Origin: Oligoflexales bacterium
GTDB lineage: Bacteria; Bdellovibrionota_B; Oligoflexia; Oligoflexales; RGVZ01
NCBI GenBank assembly: GCA_947479535.1
Contig: CANJZQ010000006.1
Coordinates: 26,566-90,565, forward strand
DNA: 64,000 bases
Direction of reading: 5' to 3'
In this document: one piece after another, positions 15,688 to 24,563 of the stretch
Layout of the letters: each line of letters starts with the position of its first letter
Numbering within the stretch: the stretch's first letter is position 1
Notes under the pieces: model-generated
Seen by the model: only the letters and a program-made list of their open reading frames with translations
The model's database searches: none
Told to the model about the DNA's origin: nothing
Translations under genes and position numbers: made by a program

Positions 15688-17208
15688 ATGGGCAACGCCA
15701 CTTCCCAAACTAGATCAAGACGAGACCCTTGCAGCCTTTTGGTCAATTGGTCGATTGCTGGACTCATTCTGGCAAACTTGCTGTTTTTGGGTCAGAAAAT
15801 TCCAGTTCCTTCGTGGATTGCCAAACCGGTCATTCAATCCCAACTGCGGGCTACCGAAAGGGCCCTTGAGGCTTGGCGCAGCATGCACGGGCATTATCCT
15901 GCCAGCCTCGGCGCCATGATGGCAGCCGCGGAGATCCGGACCCTAAACCCGCCCTTCCATGATATCGCTGGCAATCGCCTGCAATACATCCGAATCGGGC
16001 TGGATTCTTTCATCCTTCGCAGTTTTGGCAGCGACTCTGTACCAGCATCAAGCACCGGGCCGCATGATGATGTGATCCTTGAAAGCATTGCATCCCGCAA
16101 TGCGGGCGGCATGGTGCTGACCAATGGAAATCATCACGTCGTTTCAGATGCATCTGCAGATCCTGTTGCATTCGCATTGTATCCTCCAGCCGCCTCAGAC
16201 GGATTGTGGTCGCCAGACGGGAAATGGATCGCACGAATTGCATCAAACCCGGATAACGGTGAGCACCGGATTATTGTCATGAAAGAAGACCACAGCCGCT
16301 TGCTCATTTCACCGCACGACCGGGTCGAGGAATTTTTGTGGGAAACGGGACCAGAGCCTTCACTAATTTTTTCTGCCACTGGAAGTGATCTTTACGAAGA
16401 TGGAATTTTTCGCTGGCGCGTCATGCCTGACAACAAAAGGGATGCTCCAAGTGACGCCCCAGCGCTGGAAAACCTGCTGAGCCAAAGCTCGAATCAATCA
16501 TTGCCTGGCGGCATCGTGGACAGTCACTCGTGGCCGCCAAAATCCAGATGGGTGATTGCGCTGCTACAAGATCATGGTGAGGCCTTGGCACAGAATGGGT
16601 TGACTGTGATCGCGGCGCCAGAGGCTGAACTCATCGCCAAGGGTGGCAGGACACGGTTTCTTGATCCCGCAAACCTTTGGCAATGCCCCAGAAACAGTGG
16701 AACCTGCAGCCGCATGCCGGGCGTCTCCCGGAAAAAGATTTCATTTAATTTGAGCTTGGATCAAACCCACAAGATCCGTGGCCGGATCACCCCTGCCCAA
16801 GAGCGCTGGAACCACCTTCCACTGCGAGGGCGATCCCAGGACTTGCTTGAATCATGGTTTGCGGCGGCATCGTCGGATGAACTTAATTCTTTGCACCCTT
16901 ACGTCCTCTTTTATGCGATTGTTTTGCAGGATCAAGTTCGAGCTTCAGGAGGTGGAAAAAGCAAGCTTTCCATCCAGCGGAAACTTGCCGAATGGACCGC
17001 TGGCATGACTCAAAAACTCATTCAAAGCCAGGAAACACCGCGCTACCTGCAGGCACTGATCCTTGGTGCCGATCGCCCCTATTTAAAAAACAACGGTCCA
17101 GGTTCGAATCCAGTTTTTGAATTAACGGACGCAGACTTGATGGAGACAGACAGGAATGTCGAAAAAAAACAGCAAAAAAAGCCCAACGATTCAAAAACTC
17201 GCAAGTGA
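15688..17208 (+). CDS. Membrane-anchored protein: pseudopilin-like segment plus TolB/WD40-like propeller region
   Basis: 506 residues. A single N-terminal membrane helix (NWSIAGLILANLLFLGQ, about 19-36) is followed by a segment similar in pattern to the globular head of type II secretion major pseudopilins (ERALEAWRSMHGHYPASLGAM ... LQYIRIGLDSFILRSFGSD). A region with TolB-like repeats follows (GLWSPDGKWIARIA; LIFSATGSDLYEDGIFRW). No prepilin peptidase site precedes the helix, so it is not an assembled pilin. The C-terminal 150 residues are unassigned. It overlaps manC by 53 bases in another frame, an unusually long overlap that ties expression of the two genes. Function unknown. Confidence 0.6.
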   Translation: MGNATSQTRSRRDPCSLLVNWSIAGLILANLLFLGQKIPVPSWIAKPVIQSQLRATERALEAWRSMHGHYPASLGAMMAAAEIRTLNPPFHDIAGNRLQYIRIGLDSFILRSFGSDSVPASSTGPHDDVILESIASRNAGGMVLTNGNHHVVSDASADPVAFALYPPAASDGLWSPDGKWIARIASNPDNGEHRIIVMKEDHSRLLISPHDRVEEFLWETGPEPSLIFSATGSDLYEDGIFRWRVMPDNKRDAPSDAPALENLLSQSSNQSLPGGIVDSHSWPPKSRWVIALLQDHGEALAQNGLTVIAAPEAELIAKGGRTRFLDPANLWQCPRNSGTCSRMPGVSRKKISFNLSLDQTHKIRGRITPAQERWNHLPLRGRSQDLLESWFAAASSDELNSLHPYVLFYAIVLQDQVRASGGGKSKLSIQRKLAEWTAGMTQKLIQSQETPRYLQALILGADRPYLKNNGPGSNPVFELTDADLMETDRNVEKKQQKKPNDSKTRK

Positions 17209-18316
17209 CCCGTCCGTTTTTGGAGTGGTCTTGGCCGGCGGAAGTGGGACCAGATTCTGGCCAAAATCGCGACTGAAAAATCCAAAGCAATTGTGTGCCC
17301 TCGGGGGGCAAGACAAGGCCATGCTGGATGTGACCCTGAGCCGCTTCGCGCCGTTGGTTGCACCGGCACGGCGCATGATTGTGACCCACAAGGACCAGCT
17401 CGCCGGTACACGGAAAATCGCCGGAGCAAAGTGTCCCATTCTGATTCCGGAACCACAGGCTAGAAACACTGCCCCCGCCATCGCCTTGGCTGCACTGGCC
17501 ATTGAGAGGATGGCGGAAGATGGCAGCGATCCTGTCATGATTTCCATGCATGCCGATCATGTGATCACGGACCTGAATGAATTCAATGCCGTGATGGCCC
17601 GCGCCGTAACCATCGCTCGAAAGGGATGGCTCACGCTTCTAGGGGTCGTTCCGTCCTTCCCTGAAACCGGATATGGCTACATCGAGCGAGGCCAGTCCCT
17701 TCATTTGCAACCATTCAACACGACAGAATCGGCTTTTGAGGTCGCCGGATTTCGTGAAAAACCAGATTACGAAACGGCGAAGCGTTACGTCGACAGTGGC
17801 CGGTTCCTTTGGAATTCGGGACTGTTCGTGTTTCCTGTGAGGCCATTATTGGCTGAACTGGAACGGAGCCTGCCGAAGGACATGAAGGCCCTGCGCTCTT
17901 GCCTCAAAAAATCGGTCCCTAAAGGCAAAAATCCTTTTGATCAGGCTAAACTGGAAAAGGTTTATCCGCGCCTCACTAAAATCTCCATCGACGAAGCCGT
18001 GCTGGAGAAAAGCAAAAAAATCGCAGTCGTGGATGCTGATTTTGGATGGCAGGATGTCGGGACCTGGGATGCCCTCGCGAAGGCGTTTCCCCCAACCGAT
18101 CATTCAGGCAACCTGGTCTATGGGAAGGCGGTGACCATCGACACCATGAACACAATCATCGATACAGACGGTCCACTTGTTGCCACGATCGGATTGCAGG
18201 ACATGGTTGTCGTGCACCACAAAGGAGCGATTCTTGTGTGCCCAAAAAGTCGTGCCCAAGATGTCAAAAAAATCGTGGAAATCCTGGAGAAGGCAAAACA
18301 CAAGGATCTGCTATAG
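17156..18316 (+). CDS. manC: Mannose-1-phosphate guanylyltransferase
   Basis: Makes GDP-mannose from mannose-1-phosphate and GTP for polysaccharide or lipid glycosylation. 386 residues with the nucleotidyltransferase signature LAGGSGTRFWPKSR near residue 25, then NPKQL, the metal/sugar region (MISMHADHVI), PETGYGYIERG, FREKPDYETAKRY and FLWNSGLFVF. It lacks the C-terminal isomerase domain, so it is the monofunctional type. ATG 17156 has GGAG about 11 bases upstream and lies inside the preceding gene. It converges with the BamB-like gene (6-base overlap). A DPM1-like glycosyltransferase at 31563 could use its product. Confidence 0.92.
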   Translation: MSKKNSKKSPTIQKLASDPSVFGVVLAGGSGTRFWPKSRLKNPKQLCALGGQDKAMLDVTLSRFAPLVAPARRMIVTHKDQLAGTRKIAGAKCPILIPEPQARNTAPAIALAALAIERMAEDGSDPVMISMHADHVITDLNEFNAVMARAVTIARKGWLTLLGVVPSFPETGYGYIERGQSLHLQPFNTTESAFEVAGFREKPDYETAKRYVDSGRFLWNSGLFVFPVRPLLAELERSLPKDMKALRSCLKKSVPKGKNPFDQAKLEKVYPRLTKISIDEAVLEKSKKIAVVDADFGWQDVGTWDALAKAFPPTDHSGNLVYGKAVTIDTMNTIIDTDGPLVATIGLQDMVVVHHKGAILVCPKSRAQDVKKIVEILEKAKHKDLL

Positions 18317-19429
18317 GCGGTAGCCGTAAGCGTTGCCAAGTCCGGTCACGAAGTAAATCCCATCCTGAAGAAACAAAGGCTGCGCCGTGATGCTATAGGC
18401 AGTGGAATCGTGCCACTGGATTGCACCGGTTTGAATGTCGAGCGAGAAAACCCTGCCATCCGACGCTGACGAAACGAGCTTTGTTTCCGCAGCTGTTATG
18501 GTCGAAACCGGAGATCCGGTCATGGTTCGCCACATCTGGCGCCCCTGATTTCCCTCATCCAATCCAACAATATCGCCGTTCACGCAGCCAATGTATATTT
18601 TTCCATTGCGGCTCGTGGACGCAGAAATCGCGGGATATTTTTCTTGCCAGACGGTGCGCAGATCTGGTGACTTGGTGTCAACCGCAGCGACCAATCCATC
18701 GTAGCGTGTCAGATACAACAGATTGTCCTTTACGTGCATTTCACCAACCACATCCGGAAAGCGGGCTTCGCTCACAGACGGGTTCACGCGCCACGATTGC
18801 TTGCCAGTTTGCAAACCAATCGCAACGATTTCACCAGAAGCCAACCCTGCCACCACGGTGTCGCCGAATACAACTGGAGCCGCGCCGCCACCAACGGTCA
18901 AACCCTCGGGAAATCCTGCGTCAAAAAGCCACAGGCTTTTGCCTGTTTGATAGTCGATTGCATAGATGACCTGCGCCGACGTCTGGATCAGCAGGGTATT
19001 GCCTGCAAGAACTGGTTTCCGATCGGTGAAGGAATCAAGAGAGGCTTCCCACGCTCGTTTCCCGGTGGAGACATCCACCTTGAAAGCCTTGCCGCCACGG
19101 GTTCCGAACACAACAAACCCGCCCAGATTGGACATCGGACTGGTGACGTCCCCGCCAGCATTGAACCACCAGTTGAACTTGTCGCTGGTGAAAACTCGTG
19201 ATCCGACCCAGCCTTCACCAAAATCACCAACAACCGAATCGCCGTGGACCGTGAATCCCGACCGGTAATCGCGACCGAGTGGCTTTTCGCGATCGACAGA
19301 CGGCGCCATCTTAAAGGATCGCAAACGGAACGGTCGAGAATCTCCATTTGCCGCGTGCAAACTGATTGGTGTTGCTGCCATCAGCGCAAAAAACGCAACT
19401 AATTTTGTGATTCGTACGCGTGCAATCAT
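18311..19429 (-). CDS. PQQ-type beta-propeller protein, BamB-like
   Basis: 372 residues with an N-terminal signal (VAFFALMAATPISLHA). Repeated propeller blades carry the PQQ/BamB pattern: KAFKVDVSTGKRAWEASL, VIYAIDYQTGKSLWLF, EIVAIGLQTGKQSW, VFSLDIQTGAIQWHD. In many Gram-negatives BamB helps outer-membrane protein assembly and is encoded next to YfgM; the same order occurs here, because the upstream gene is YfgM-like and its stop abuts this ATG. I do not see a clear lipobox Cys, unlike canonical BamB, so it may be soluble periplasmic. Moderate confidence in the BAM role. Confidence 0.78.
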   Translation of the reverse strand: MIARVRITKLVAFFALMAATPISLHAANGDSRPFRLRSFKMAPSVDREKPLGRDYRSGFTVHGDSVVGDFGEGWVGSRVFTSDKFNWWFNAGGDVTSPMSNLGGFVVFGTRGGKAFKVDVSTGKRAWEASLDSFTDRKPVLAGNTLLIQTSAQVIYAIDYQTGKSLWLFDAGFPEGLTVGGGAAPVVFGDTVVAGLASGEIVAIGLQTGKQSWRVNPSVSEARFPDVVGEMHVKDNLLYLTRYDGLVAAVDTKSPDLRTVWQEKYPAISASTSRNGKIYIGCVNGDIVGLDEGNQGRQMWRTMTGSPVSTITAAETKLVSSASDGRVFSLDIQTGAIQWHDSTAYSITAQPLFLQDGIYFVTGLGNAYGYRL

Positions 19430-20161
19430 TTAAATGGTCGCCAGCAGCGCGCGGGCTTTTGTGGCCTCATCCGACGAGCTGTGTTTTTCCAGGATTGTGT
19501 TCAAGGTTGCCTTCGCATCGTCACGGGAATTCTTCGCGATTTCAATGCGGGCTTTTCCCAGAAGGATCCGCGGCTTCAGGTCTTCGCTTACCGTCCCCAA
19601 CAATGTGCCCGCCTGCTTGAGGGCATCGTCATAACGCTTCAGGTCCTCAAAGATTGCCATGGCCATCAACCGGCCAATGGTTTGGTGGAACGGCGACGCC
19701 ATCGATTTTGCGATCACTGGTTCGACGAGCTTGATCGCAGATTCGAGATCCGCCTGTGTCACCGGATCTTTATCCAAGGTTATGTTGGTCGCGCGAAGTC
19801 CGGCCAACCAGCCTTCCTCGTTGCCCGGATTAGCCTTGTTGAATTCAAGGTATTGCGCCAAAGAGGCTGAATGGTCGGGCTTGAACTTGGAAGCAGCCTG
19901 GGCTGCAGGATCTGCTTTTTTGTACGCGGCTTCGGTTTCGGAACTGTATTGGTCCTCAATCCGCGCCAATTCCTTCAGTCGACCGTCCTTGATCTTGCCG
20001 GTCACTGCCTGCCAGATGAAACCGCCGGCAGCCACGACGACCAGCGGAAGCAACACAAGTCCCACCTGCTTTTTGTTGATGAGAACCCAGTTCATCAGAC
20101 GGAACATCCTGGTCTGAAATGCATCTGGTCCCTTGATTTCTGATTTCTTGAGTTCTGACAT
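19430..20161 (-). CDS. YfgM-like membrane-anchored tetratricopeptide protein
   Basis: About 243 residues from ATG 20161 (GGAG 9 bases upstream; the track's 20209 start is less likely). A cytoplasmic N-terminus precedes one membrane helix (KQVGLVLLPLVVVAAGGFIW). A periplasmic helical region with TPR-like repeats follows (AMAIFEDLKRYDDALKQAGTLL, ILLGKARIEIAKNSRDDAKATL). This is the topology of YfgM, which interacts with SecYEG and chaperones and lies beside bamB in Enterobacteria. Here hisS and der are absent, so only the YfgM-BamB pair is kept. The stop is immediately followed by the bamB-like ATG. Confidence 0.78.
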   Translation of the reverse strand: MSELKKSEIKGPDAFQTRMFRLMNWVLINKKQVGLVLLPLVVVAAGGFIWQAVTGKIKDGRLKELARIEDQYSSETEAAYKKADPAAQAASKFKPDHSASLAQYLEFNKANPGNEEGWLAGLRATNITLDKDPVTQADLESAIKLVEPVIAKSMASPFHQTIGRLMAMAIFEDLKRYDDALKQAGTLLGTVSEDLKPRILLGKARIEIAKNSRDDAKATLNTILEKHSSSDEATKARALLATI

Positions 20162-20293
20162 CGTGTCGCGCTCCAGCATTGAGGGACTCTTGTCGAGTCC
20201 AGGATCCATAAAGACCCCTCATCTTAGAAGCTGTGGTAGCATAAAACCAAGCCAAATTTTCCCCCTCCCCAAACCCGGGCACAGGAGGCCGCC

Positions 20294-21691
20294 ATGTCCA
20301 CAAAATTGGGCCACCTTCTCGTTGCAGAAGGACTGCTGTCTGAGCAGGACCGCAAAACGATTCACGAGGCCTCCGGCAGTGCACCCGGCGCCTTCGCCAA
20401 GGGTATTCTTGCCCTCGGACTTTTAGGCGACGATGAACTGGCGGCTTTTCTCGCCGACCGGACCCATTTTCGCGTTGCCGCAAAAGATATTTTTTCTGAG
20501 GTTGACGATCGTGCCCTTGGCGCAATCGATACCCCGCTCCTGCGCCAGCTCGAGGTTCTCCCCTTGAGATTGGACTCAAACGTCCTGGCGGTGGGCATGA
20601 TTGATCCCTTGGACCGGGCCACGGTGCACCAGATTGAGTTCTTCACTGGCTGTAAGGTCAGACCACTGATTGCCACCTTGAAACAGGTCCGGATGGGCCT
20701 GGCGCGACTGATCCCGGGTTACCAGCCGACCCCATCGCCCTTTGAAGTCTTCATGAGCACACACATGGGTACCTTGCGGACCGGGTTGTCCAAAAAAGAC
20801 ACGGCCAAGGAGCTCGTTTCACGGATACAGCCCCAGGTCGCACCCCGACCCGTGTCCAGCCCTCGTGACATTTCCGGAACCACTGCCACCCGCAAGGACT
20901 CTTATCAGGTGGACGCACCGGTCAATCGGGCAACCGACCAGATGGGCGACACCATGCAGTCCGATCCCGCCGTTGATGCCGATGGGGCTGCCATGTCCAG
21001 CTCAGAACCGTCCGTGGACCTTGGGTTTGACACAGCTGCGCCCGAAACCAAACCGGTGGAAAATGCGTCTCCCGCGAAATTGGCGCCTGATTTCGGAATG
21101 CCCCCGGCCATGGCCAGCAATGAGGCGATCGCCAACAAGGCCCTACTGGCCCTCAACAAGCAAATCCTGGATATTTCTGTTCAGGACGACACACCATCGT
21201 CTCTGAAGACCCTGGTGGACGGACTTTTCAAGGCTGGGATTGAGGCAGGATGCGTCGCCGTTCGTCCCAGCGGCGAAAACGAAACCGGGACCAGCGCAAC
21301 GGGAGCCATTTGGTCCGGGGCCGACTCGGTCCCAAATGCAGCTTTGGGTGAATTGCGCGGTGAACTAACCGGTCAGCTCTTGGAAGCCATTTCGACTTAT
21401 GCACCCGACACCATGGAATCCGACGGCTGGCTCCAGATCATGACGGACGATGCCCCTGCGGTTAAAGCTGCTTTGGATTTGATTGAACCGGGCGAGGCAC
21501 GGTCTGCCATTGAAACCGCCCTCAGGACCGTGGAAAGCGTCCTGTTGACGCGAGCCTTCAAGCTACAAACCAACCCCAGCGATCTTGTGGCCATTCTGGT
21601 CTGGCCAAATGCCAGTGCGGGACATGAAGCCCTGCGGGCATCAGTCTCGAATGCGTTGAGGGCCTACGCCCAGAAGGTGGATAAGAGCTAG
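20294..21691 (+). CDS. MshEN/GspE-N-domain protein without ATPase
   Basis: 465 residues. Residues 1-145 are a GspE/PilB N-terminal (MshEN) domain: KLGHLLVAEGLLSEQDRKTI at the start and LAVGMIDPLDRATVHQIEFFTG later; this domain binds c-di-GMP in MshE-type proteins. It continues into a Pro/Ser/Thr/Ala-rich linker (about 165-280) and a C-terminal alpha/beta region (about 285-460) that I cannot assign. No Walker A motif is present, so it is not a secretion ATPase. It may be a c-di-GMP effector or adaptor. It is divergent from the YfgM gene across a short promoter region. No other type II/IV pilus genes are nearby. Confidence 0.75.
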   Translation: MSTKLGHLLVAEGLLSEQDRKTIHEASGSAPGAFAKGILALGLLGDDELAAFLADRTHFRVAAKDIFSEVDDRALGAIDTPLLRQLEVLPLRLDSNVLAVGMIDPLDRATVHQIEFFTGCKVRPLIATLKQVRMGLARLIPGYQPTPSPFEVFMSTHMGTLRTGLSKKDTAKELVSRIQPQVAPRPVSSPRDISGTTATRKDSYQVDAPVNRATDQMGDTMQSDPAVDADGAAMSSSEPSVDLGFDTAAPETKPVENASPAKLAPDFGMPPAMASNEAIANKALLALNKQILDISVQDDTPSSLKTLVDGLFKAGIEAGCVAVRPSGENETGTSATGAIWSGADSVPNAALGELRGELTGQLLEAISTYAPDTMESDGWLQIMTDDAPAVKAALDLIEPGEARSAIETALRTVESVLLTRAFKLQTNPSDLVAILVWPNASAGHEALRASVSNALRAYAQKVDKS

Positions 21692-21922
21692 TCGGCTGTT
21701 TTGGGAGATCAAAGGGAGTTTCAACGGGGTCAGCAACAAACGCAGCATCAACGGGATCACCGGGGTTTGAATCCAGGTGAAGGTGGTCAGCCGACCAGCT
21801 CTTGTGAAACCATAGAGCAGCGAATGTGCCAGACGCCTCTACCGTTAAATCATCAGTCACGACGGGAACTTGAGCCATGATGTCGCGCCCCGCACTCCAT
21901 CCTTTTTGCCTCCCGTGCGAAC
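21692..21922. other. 231-base intergenic stretch
   Basis: I see no convincing gene, terminator or repeat here. A minus-strand frame is open through it (from ATG 21878), but it lacks a good ribosome site, runs into the antisense of the MshEN gene and has no recognisable protein features. It probably contains the promoter of the MFS gene. Confidence 0.4.
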
Positions 21923-23164
21923 ATGCGACCAAACCCTGAACAGTTGGAACAGGACGGAAGCGCTCAGGCCCCCGGTTTGAGCAGGTCGGAACAACGTTTG
22001 GTGGGCCTTCTGGCGTTCGTCCAGTTCGTCAATATCCTTGATTTCATGATGGTTATGCCCCTGGGGCCAGACTTCAGCGCCGAGCTTGGAATCCCAACCT
22101 CACATTTGGGAATTGTTGGGGGCAGTTACACGGCATCTGCCGCCGTCAGTGGGCTGATTTCAGCCTTTTTCCTGGACCGCTTTCCTCGCAAAAAAGCCCT
22201 GATCATCGTCATTGCCGGACTGGGAATCGCCACCATGGCCGGGGCCCTGTCCACCGGGCTGGCCTCTCTCCTCACGGCACGAATCGTTGCCGGTGCATTC
22301 GGAGGGCCGGCCTCTGCCCTTGCCCTCGCGATCGTTGCCGATTCGATCCCGATTCGAAAACGGGGGCGAGCCCTGGGGGTCGTCATGGGTGCTTTTTCCC
22401 TGGCTTCAATTGCCGGGGTTCCGGTGGGTCTGGAACTGGCGCGCCTCGGCGGTTGGCGCACCCCGTTTATCGGGGTTGGCGCTTTGGCACTTCTGGCGAT
22501 TATCGGAACGCACCGGTTCATGCGCGAGCCCAAAGTGCACATGAAAGCCCCCAATCTTAATTGGCGGAAATTGATCGGGCATTTGAGCCATGGCGACACG
22601 GTGATCTCCCTTGCATTGGCCGCAAGTGTCATGTTTTCTGGGTTCATCGTGATCCCAAACATCGCCGCATTCGTTCAGAAAAATCTAAACTTCCCCCGCG
22701 ATCAAATGGGCGTGATGTACTTTACGGGCGGCCTTGCCAGCCTGGCATCGATGCAGATTGCAGGCAGGATCACCGACCGTCTGGGCTCCATGCTGACCAT
22801 TTGGACTGGAACGATCGTTGTGCTCGTCGCCCTTGTCTTTGGATTTGCCGCGCATCATGCCGCATTCACTCCGGTGGTGATTGCAACGCTGTTCATGACC
22901 GGAACCTCCATCCGGGCCATTTCGTTCAATACGCTGACAAGCCGCATCCCATCGCCGCAGGAACGCGGGGCATTCATGTCCTTGCAATCGACGGTGCAGC
23001 ACGTGGCTTCGGCATCGGGAGCCTTTGTATCTTCAAGGTTGCTCACATCGGATCCAGATGGCAGGCTACTTGGCATCGAAATGGTTGCCACCATTTCGGT
23101 TATTGTTTCCCTTTTTGTTCCAATTCTGGCGGGAATTCTGGAACGACGACTGGCAAAACGCTAA
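21923..23164 (+). CDS. MFS transporter, DHA1-like
   Basis: 413 residues with about 12 membrane segments. FVQFVNILDFMMVMPLGPDFS is the typical first helix of a group of proteobacterial MFS permeases annotated as AraJ-like efflux proteins. FFLDRFPRKKALI is the MFS loop 2-3 motif. RGRALGVVMGAFSLASIAGVPVGLELA resembles antiporter motif C of drug:H+ antiporters. Substrate unknown; a role in drug or metabolite efflux is inferred from the DHA1 pattern. The N-terminal 20 residues are hydrophilic, and the ATG has no obvious ribosome site. The SDF symporter gene follows 26 bases later. Confidence 0.88.
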   Translation: MRPNPEQLEQDGSAQAPGLSRSEQRLVGLLAFVQFVNILDFMMVMPLGPDFSAELGIPTSHLGIVGGSYTASAAVSGLISAFFLDRFPRKKALIIVIAGLGIATMAGALSTGLASLLTARIVAGAFGGPASALALAIVADSIPIRKRGRALGVVMGAFSLASIAGVPVGLELARLGGWRTPFIGVGALALLAIIGTHRFMREPKVHMKAPNLNWRKLIGHLSHGDTVISLALAASVMFSGFIVIPNIAAFVQKNLNFPRDQMGVMYFTGGLASLASMQIAGRITDRLGSMLTIWTGTIVVLVALVFGFAAHHAAFTPVVIATLFMTGTSIRAISFNTLTSRIPSPQERGAFMSLQSTVQHVASASGAFVSSRLLTSDPDGRLLGIEMVATISVIVSLFVPILAGILERRLAKR

Positions 23165-23190
23165 AACCAACGCAAGCCAGAAGGGACACG

Positions 23191-24444
23191 TTGAAAAAGA
23201 TCCATTTGAATCTGACCCTTTGGCTGGTCATGGCATTGGCTGCAGGAATTCTGACCGGCGTCTCATTTGGCCCGTCCGTGGCGTTCCTGGGCGACCTCGG
23301 TAAGCCCGTCATCAGCATCATCAAAACCGTCGCAACCCCGCTGGTGTTTTTTGCGATTGTCGATGCGGTCGTGACGACCCACGTCCGGGGTATAAGTTTT
23401 CTGCGCCTGCTCACCCTGACCACCTTCAATGGTTGCCTTGCCCTGGCGATCGGCCTTTCCCTGCACGCTTTCTTTCAGCCTGGCGAGGCCTTGCGCGCCC
23501 TGGCTGGAGTGCCCCAAGCCACATTGAACGATGTCCAGACTTCAGGAAATATGGCAGCCGCCGCGCCGGCACTGACCCTGGATTTGCAAAAAGTCCTCGA
23601 TGGCTTCGTCCCAAAGAGCATTGTTGACCCCTTTAGCACATCTAACATCGCTGGAATCGTCGTCCTCGCCTTGCTCGCTGGCTTCGGATTGCGGGCCCAT
23701 GCCGCCACATCCAGCGAGGCTCAAAAGTCAGTTGACCGACTTGCCGGCATCAATCACACCATGCTCAAAGGCGTGGAACACTGCATCAAATGGGTGGTGT
23801 GGCTCGTGCCATTTGCTGTCTTTGGTGTGTCGGCAAAAGCCGCCGGAGAGCGCGGCCTGCAGGCTTTCACCGGACTGGGTTATTACGTCGTCGTCGTCTT
23901 GGCGGGTTTCGCATTCCAAGTCGGCATTGTTTATTCAGCATGGATCAAATTTTACTGCCGGCAATCCCTACATGCCTTTTGGACAGTGGCTCAAAAACCG
24001 GTTTTTTATGCCTTCGGATGCAATTCCAGCCTTGCCACCCTGCCCCTCACGCTGGCCTCTTTGGACAAGCTCAAAGTGTCCCGTAGGTCCTCAACCCTGG
24101 CGGCGTGTGTTGGAACAAACCTGAACAACGACGGGATCATTTTGTACGAAGTTGTCACAGCCTTGGCCGTAGCCTCCGCCAGCGGAATCGATCTGCCCTT
24201 CGTGCAGCAACTCACTCTGGCTGGCCTGTGTCTAATCGCTGCCATGGGTGTGGCCGGAGTCCCCGAAGCCGGATTCGTATCCCTTTCCCTTGTCCTGACC
24301 ACGCTTCACCTGCCCACAGCAACCCTACCCCTGCTTTTGAGTGTCGACTGGCTCCTTGCCCGGGCGCGATCTGCGGTGAATGCAACCAGCGACATGGTCT
24401 GTTCTTCGGTCCTGGACCAAATGGAGAAAAACGAAAAAGGGTAA
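23191..24444 (+). CDS. Sodium/proton:dicarboxylate-amino acid symporter (SDF family)
   Basis: Elevator-type inner-membrane symporter. The track's 627-residue ORF (from 22561) begins inside the MFS gene in another frame. The true start is most likely TTG 23191, preceded by AAGGGA and directly before the first helix, giving 417 residues, normal for the family. The HP1 serine-rich tip is GCNSSLATLPLTLASLDKL, and the TM7 motif is GTNLNNDGIILYE (canonical NMDGT becomes NNDGI). HP2 is present (GVAGVPEAGFVSLSLVL). The changed TM7 motif suggests altered cation or substrate preference. It is probably co-transcribed with the MFS gene. Confidence 0.87.
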   Translation: MKKIHLNLTLWLVMALAAGILTGVSFGPSVAFLGDLGKPVISIIKTVATPLVFFAIVDAVVTTHVRGISFLRLLTLTTFNGCLALAIGLSLHAFFQPGEALRALAGVPQATLNDVQTSGNMAAAAPALTLDLQKVLDGFVPKSIVDPFSTSNIAGIVVLALLAGFGLRAHAATSSEAQKSVDRLAGINHTMLKGVEHCIKWVVWLVPFAVFGVSAKAAGERGLQAFTGLGYYVVVVLAGFAFQVGIVYSAWIKFYCRQSLHAFWTVAQKPVFYAFGCNSSLATLPLTLASLDKLKVSRRSSTLAACVGTNLNNDGIILYEVVTALAVASASGIDLPFVQQLTLAGLCLIAAMGVAGVPEAGFVSLSLVLTTLHLPTATLPLLLSVDWLLARARSAVNATSDMVCSSVLDQMEKNEKG

Positions 24445-24563
24445 AAAAAATCATCAAAACAGTGGTTTCCAGCCATAACAATCCAGAACAACCTGTGGCA
24501 AACTTTTGCAAATTCAGTTTTGGTTTTCCCTGACTTGTTTTTCACTGACGTTAGGAAATCACC

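Noticed and set aside
17101-17111. GGTTCGAATCC, the T-loop sequence of tRNAs
   Set aside because: It lies inside coding sequence, and no acceptor, D or anticodon stem can be built upstream.
21558-21932. Minus-strand ORF (124 residues) spanning the gap before the MFS gene
   Set aside because: Half of it is antisense to the MshEN gene, no ribosome site of note, Pro/Trp/His-rich end without features; kept only as a note on the gap.
22561-23190. N-terminal 210 residues of the 627-residue track ORF ahead of the SDF symporter
   Set aside because: This part lies inside the MFS gene in another frame, is Arg/His-rich and unlike a transporter; the symporter starts at TTG 23191.
24496-24510. Sigma-54-like TGGCAAACTTTTGCA upstream of the FixJ-type regulator
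   Set aside because: Only nine bases separate GG and GC instead of the required ten.
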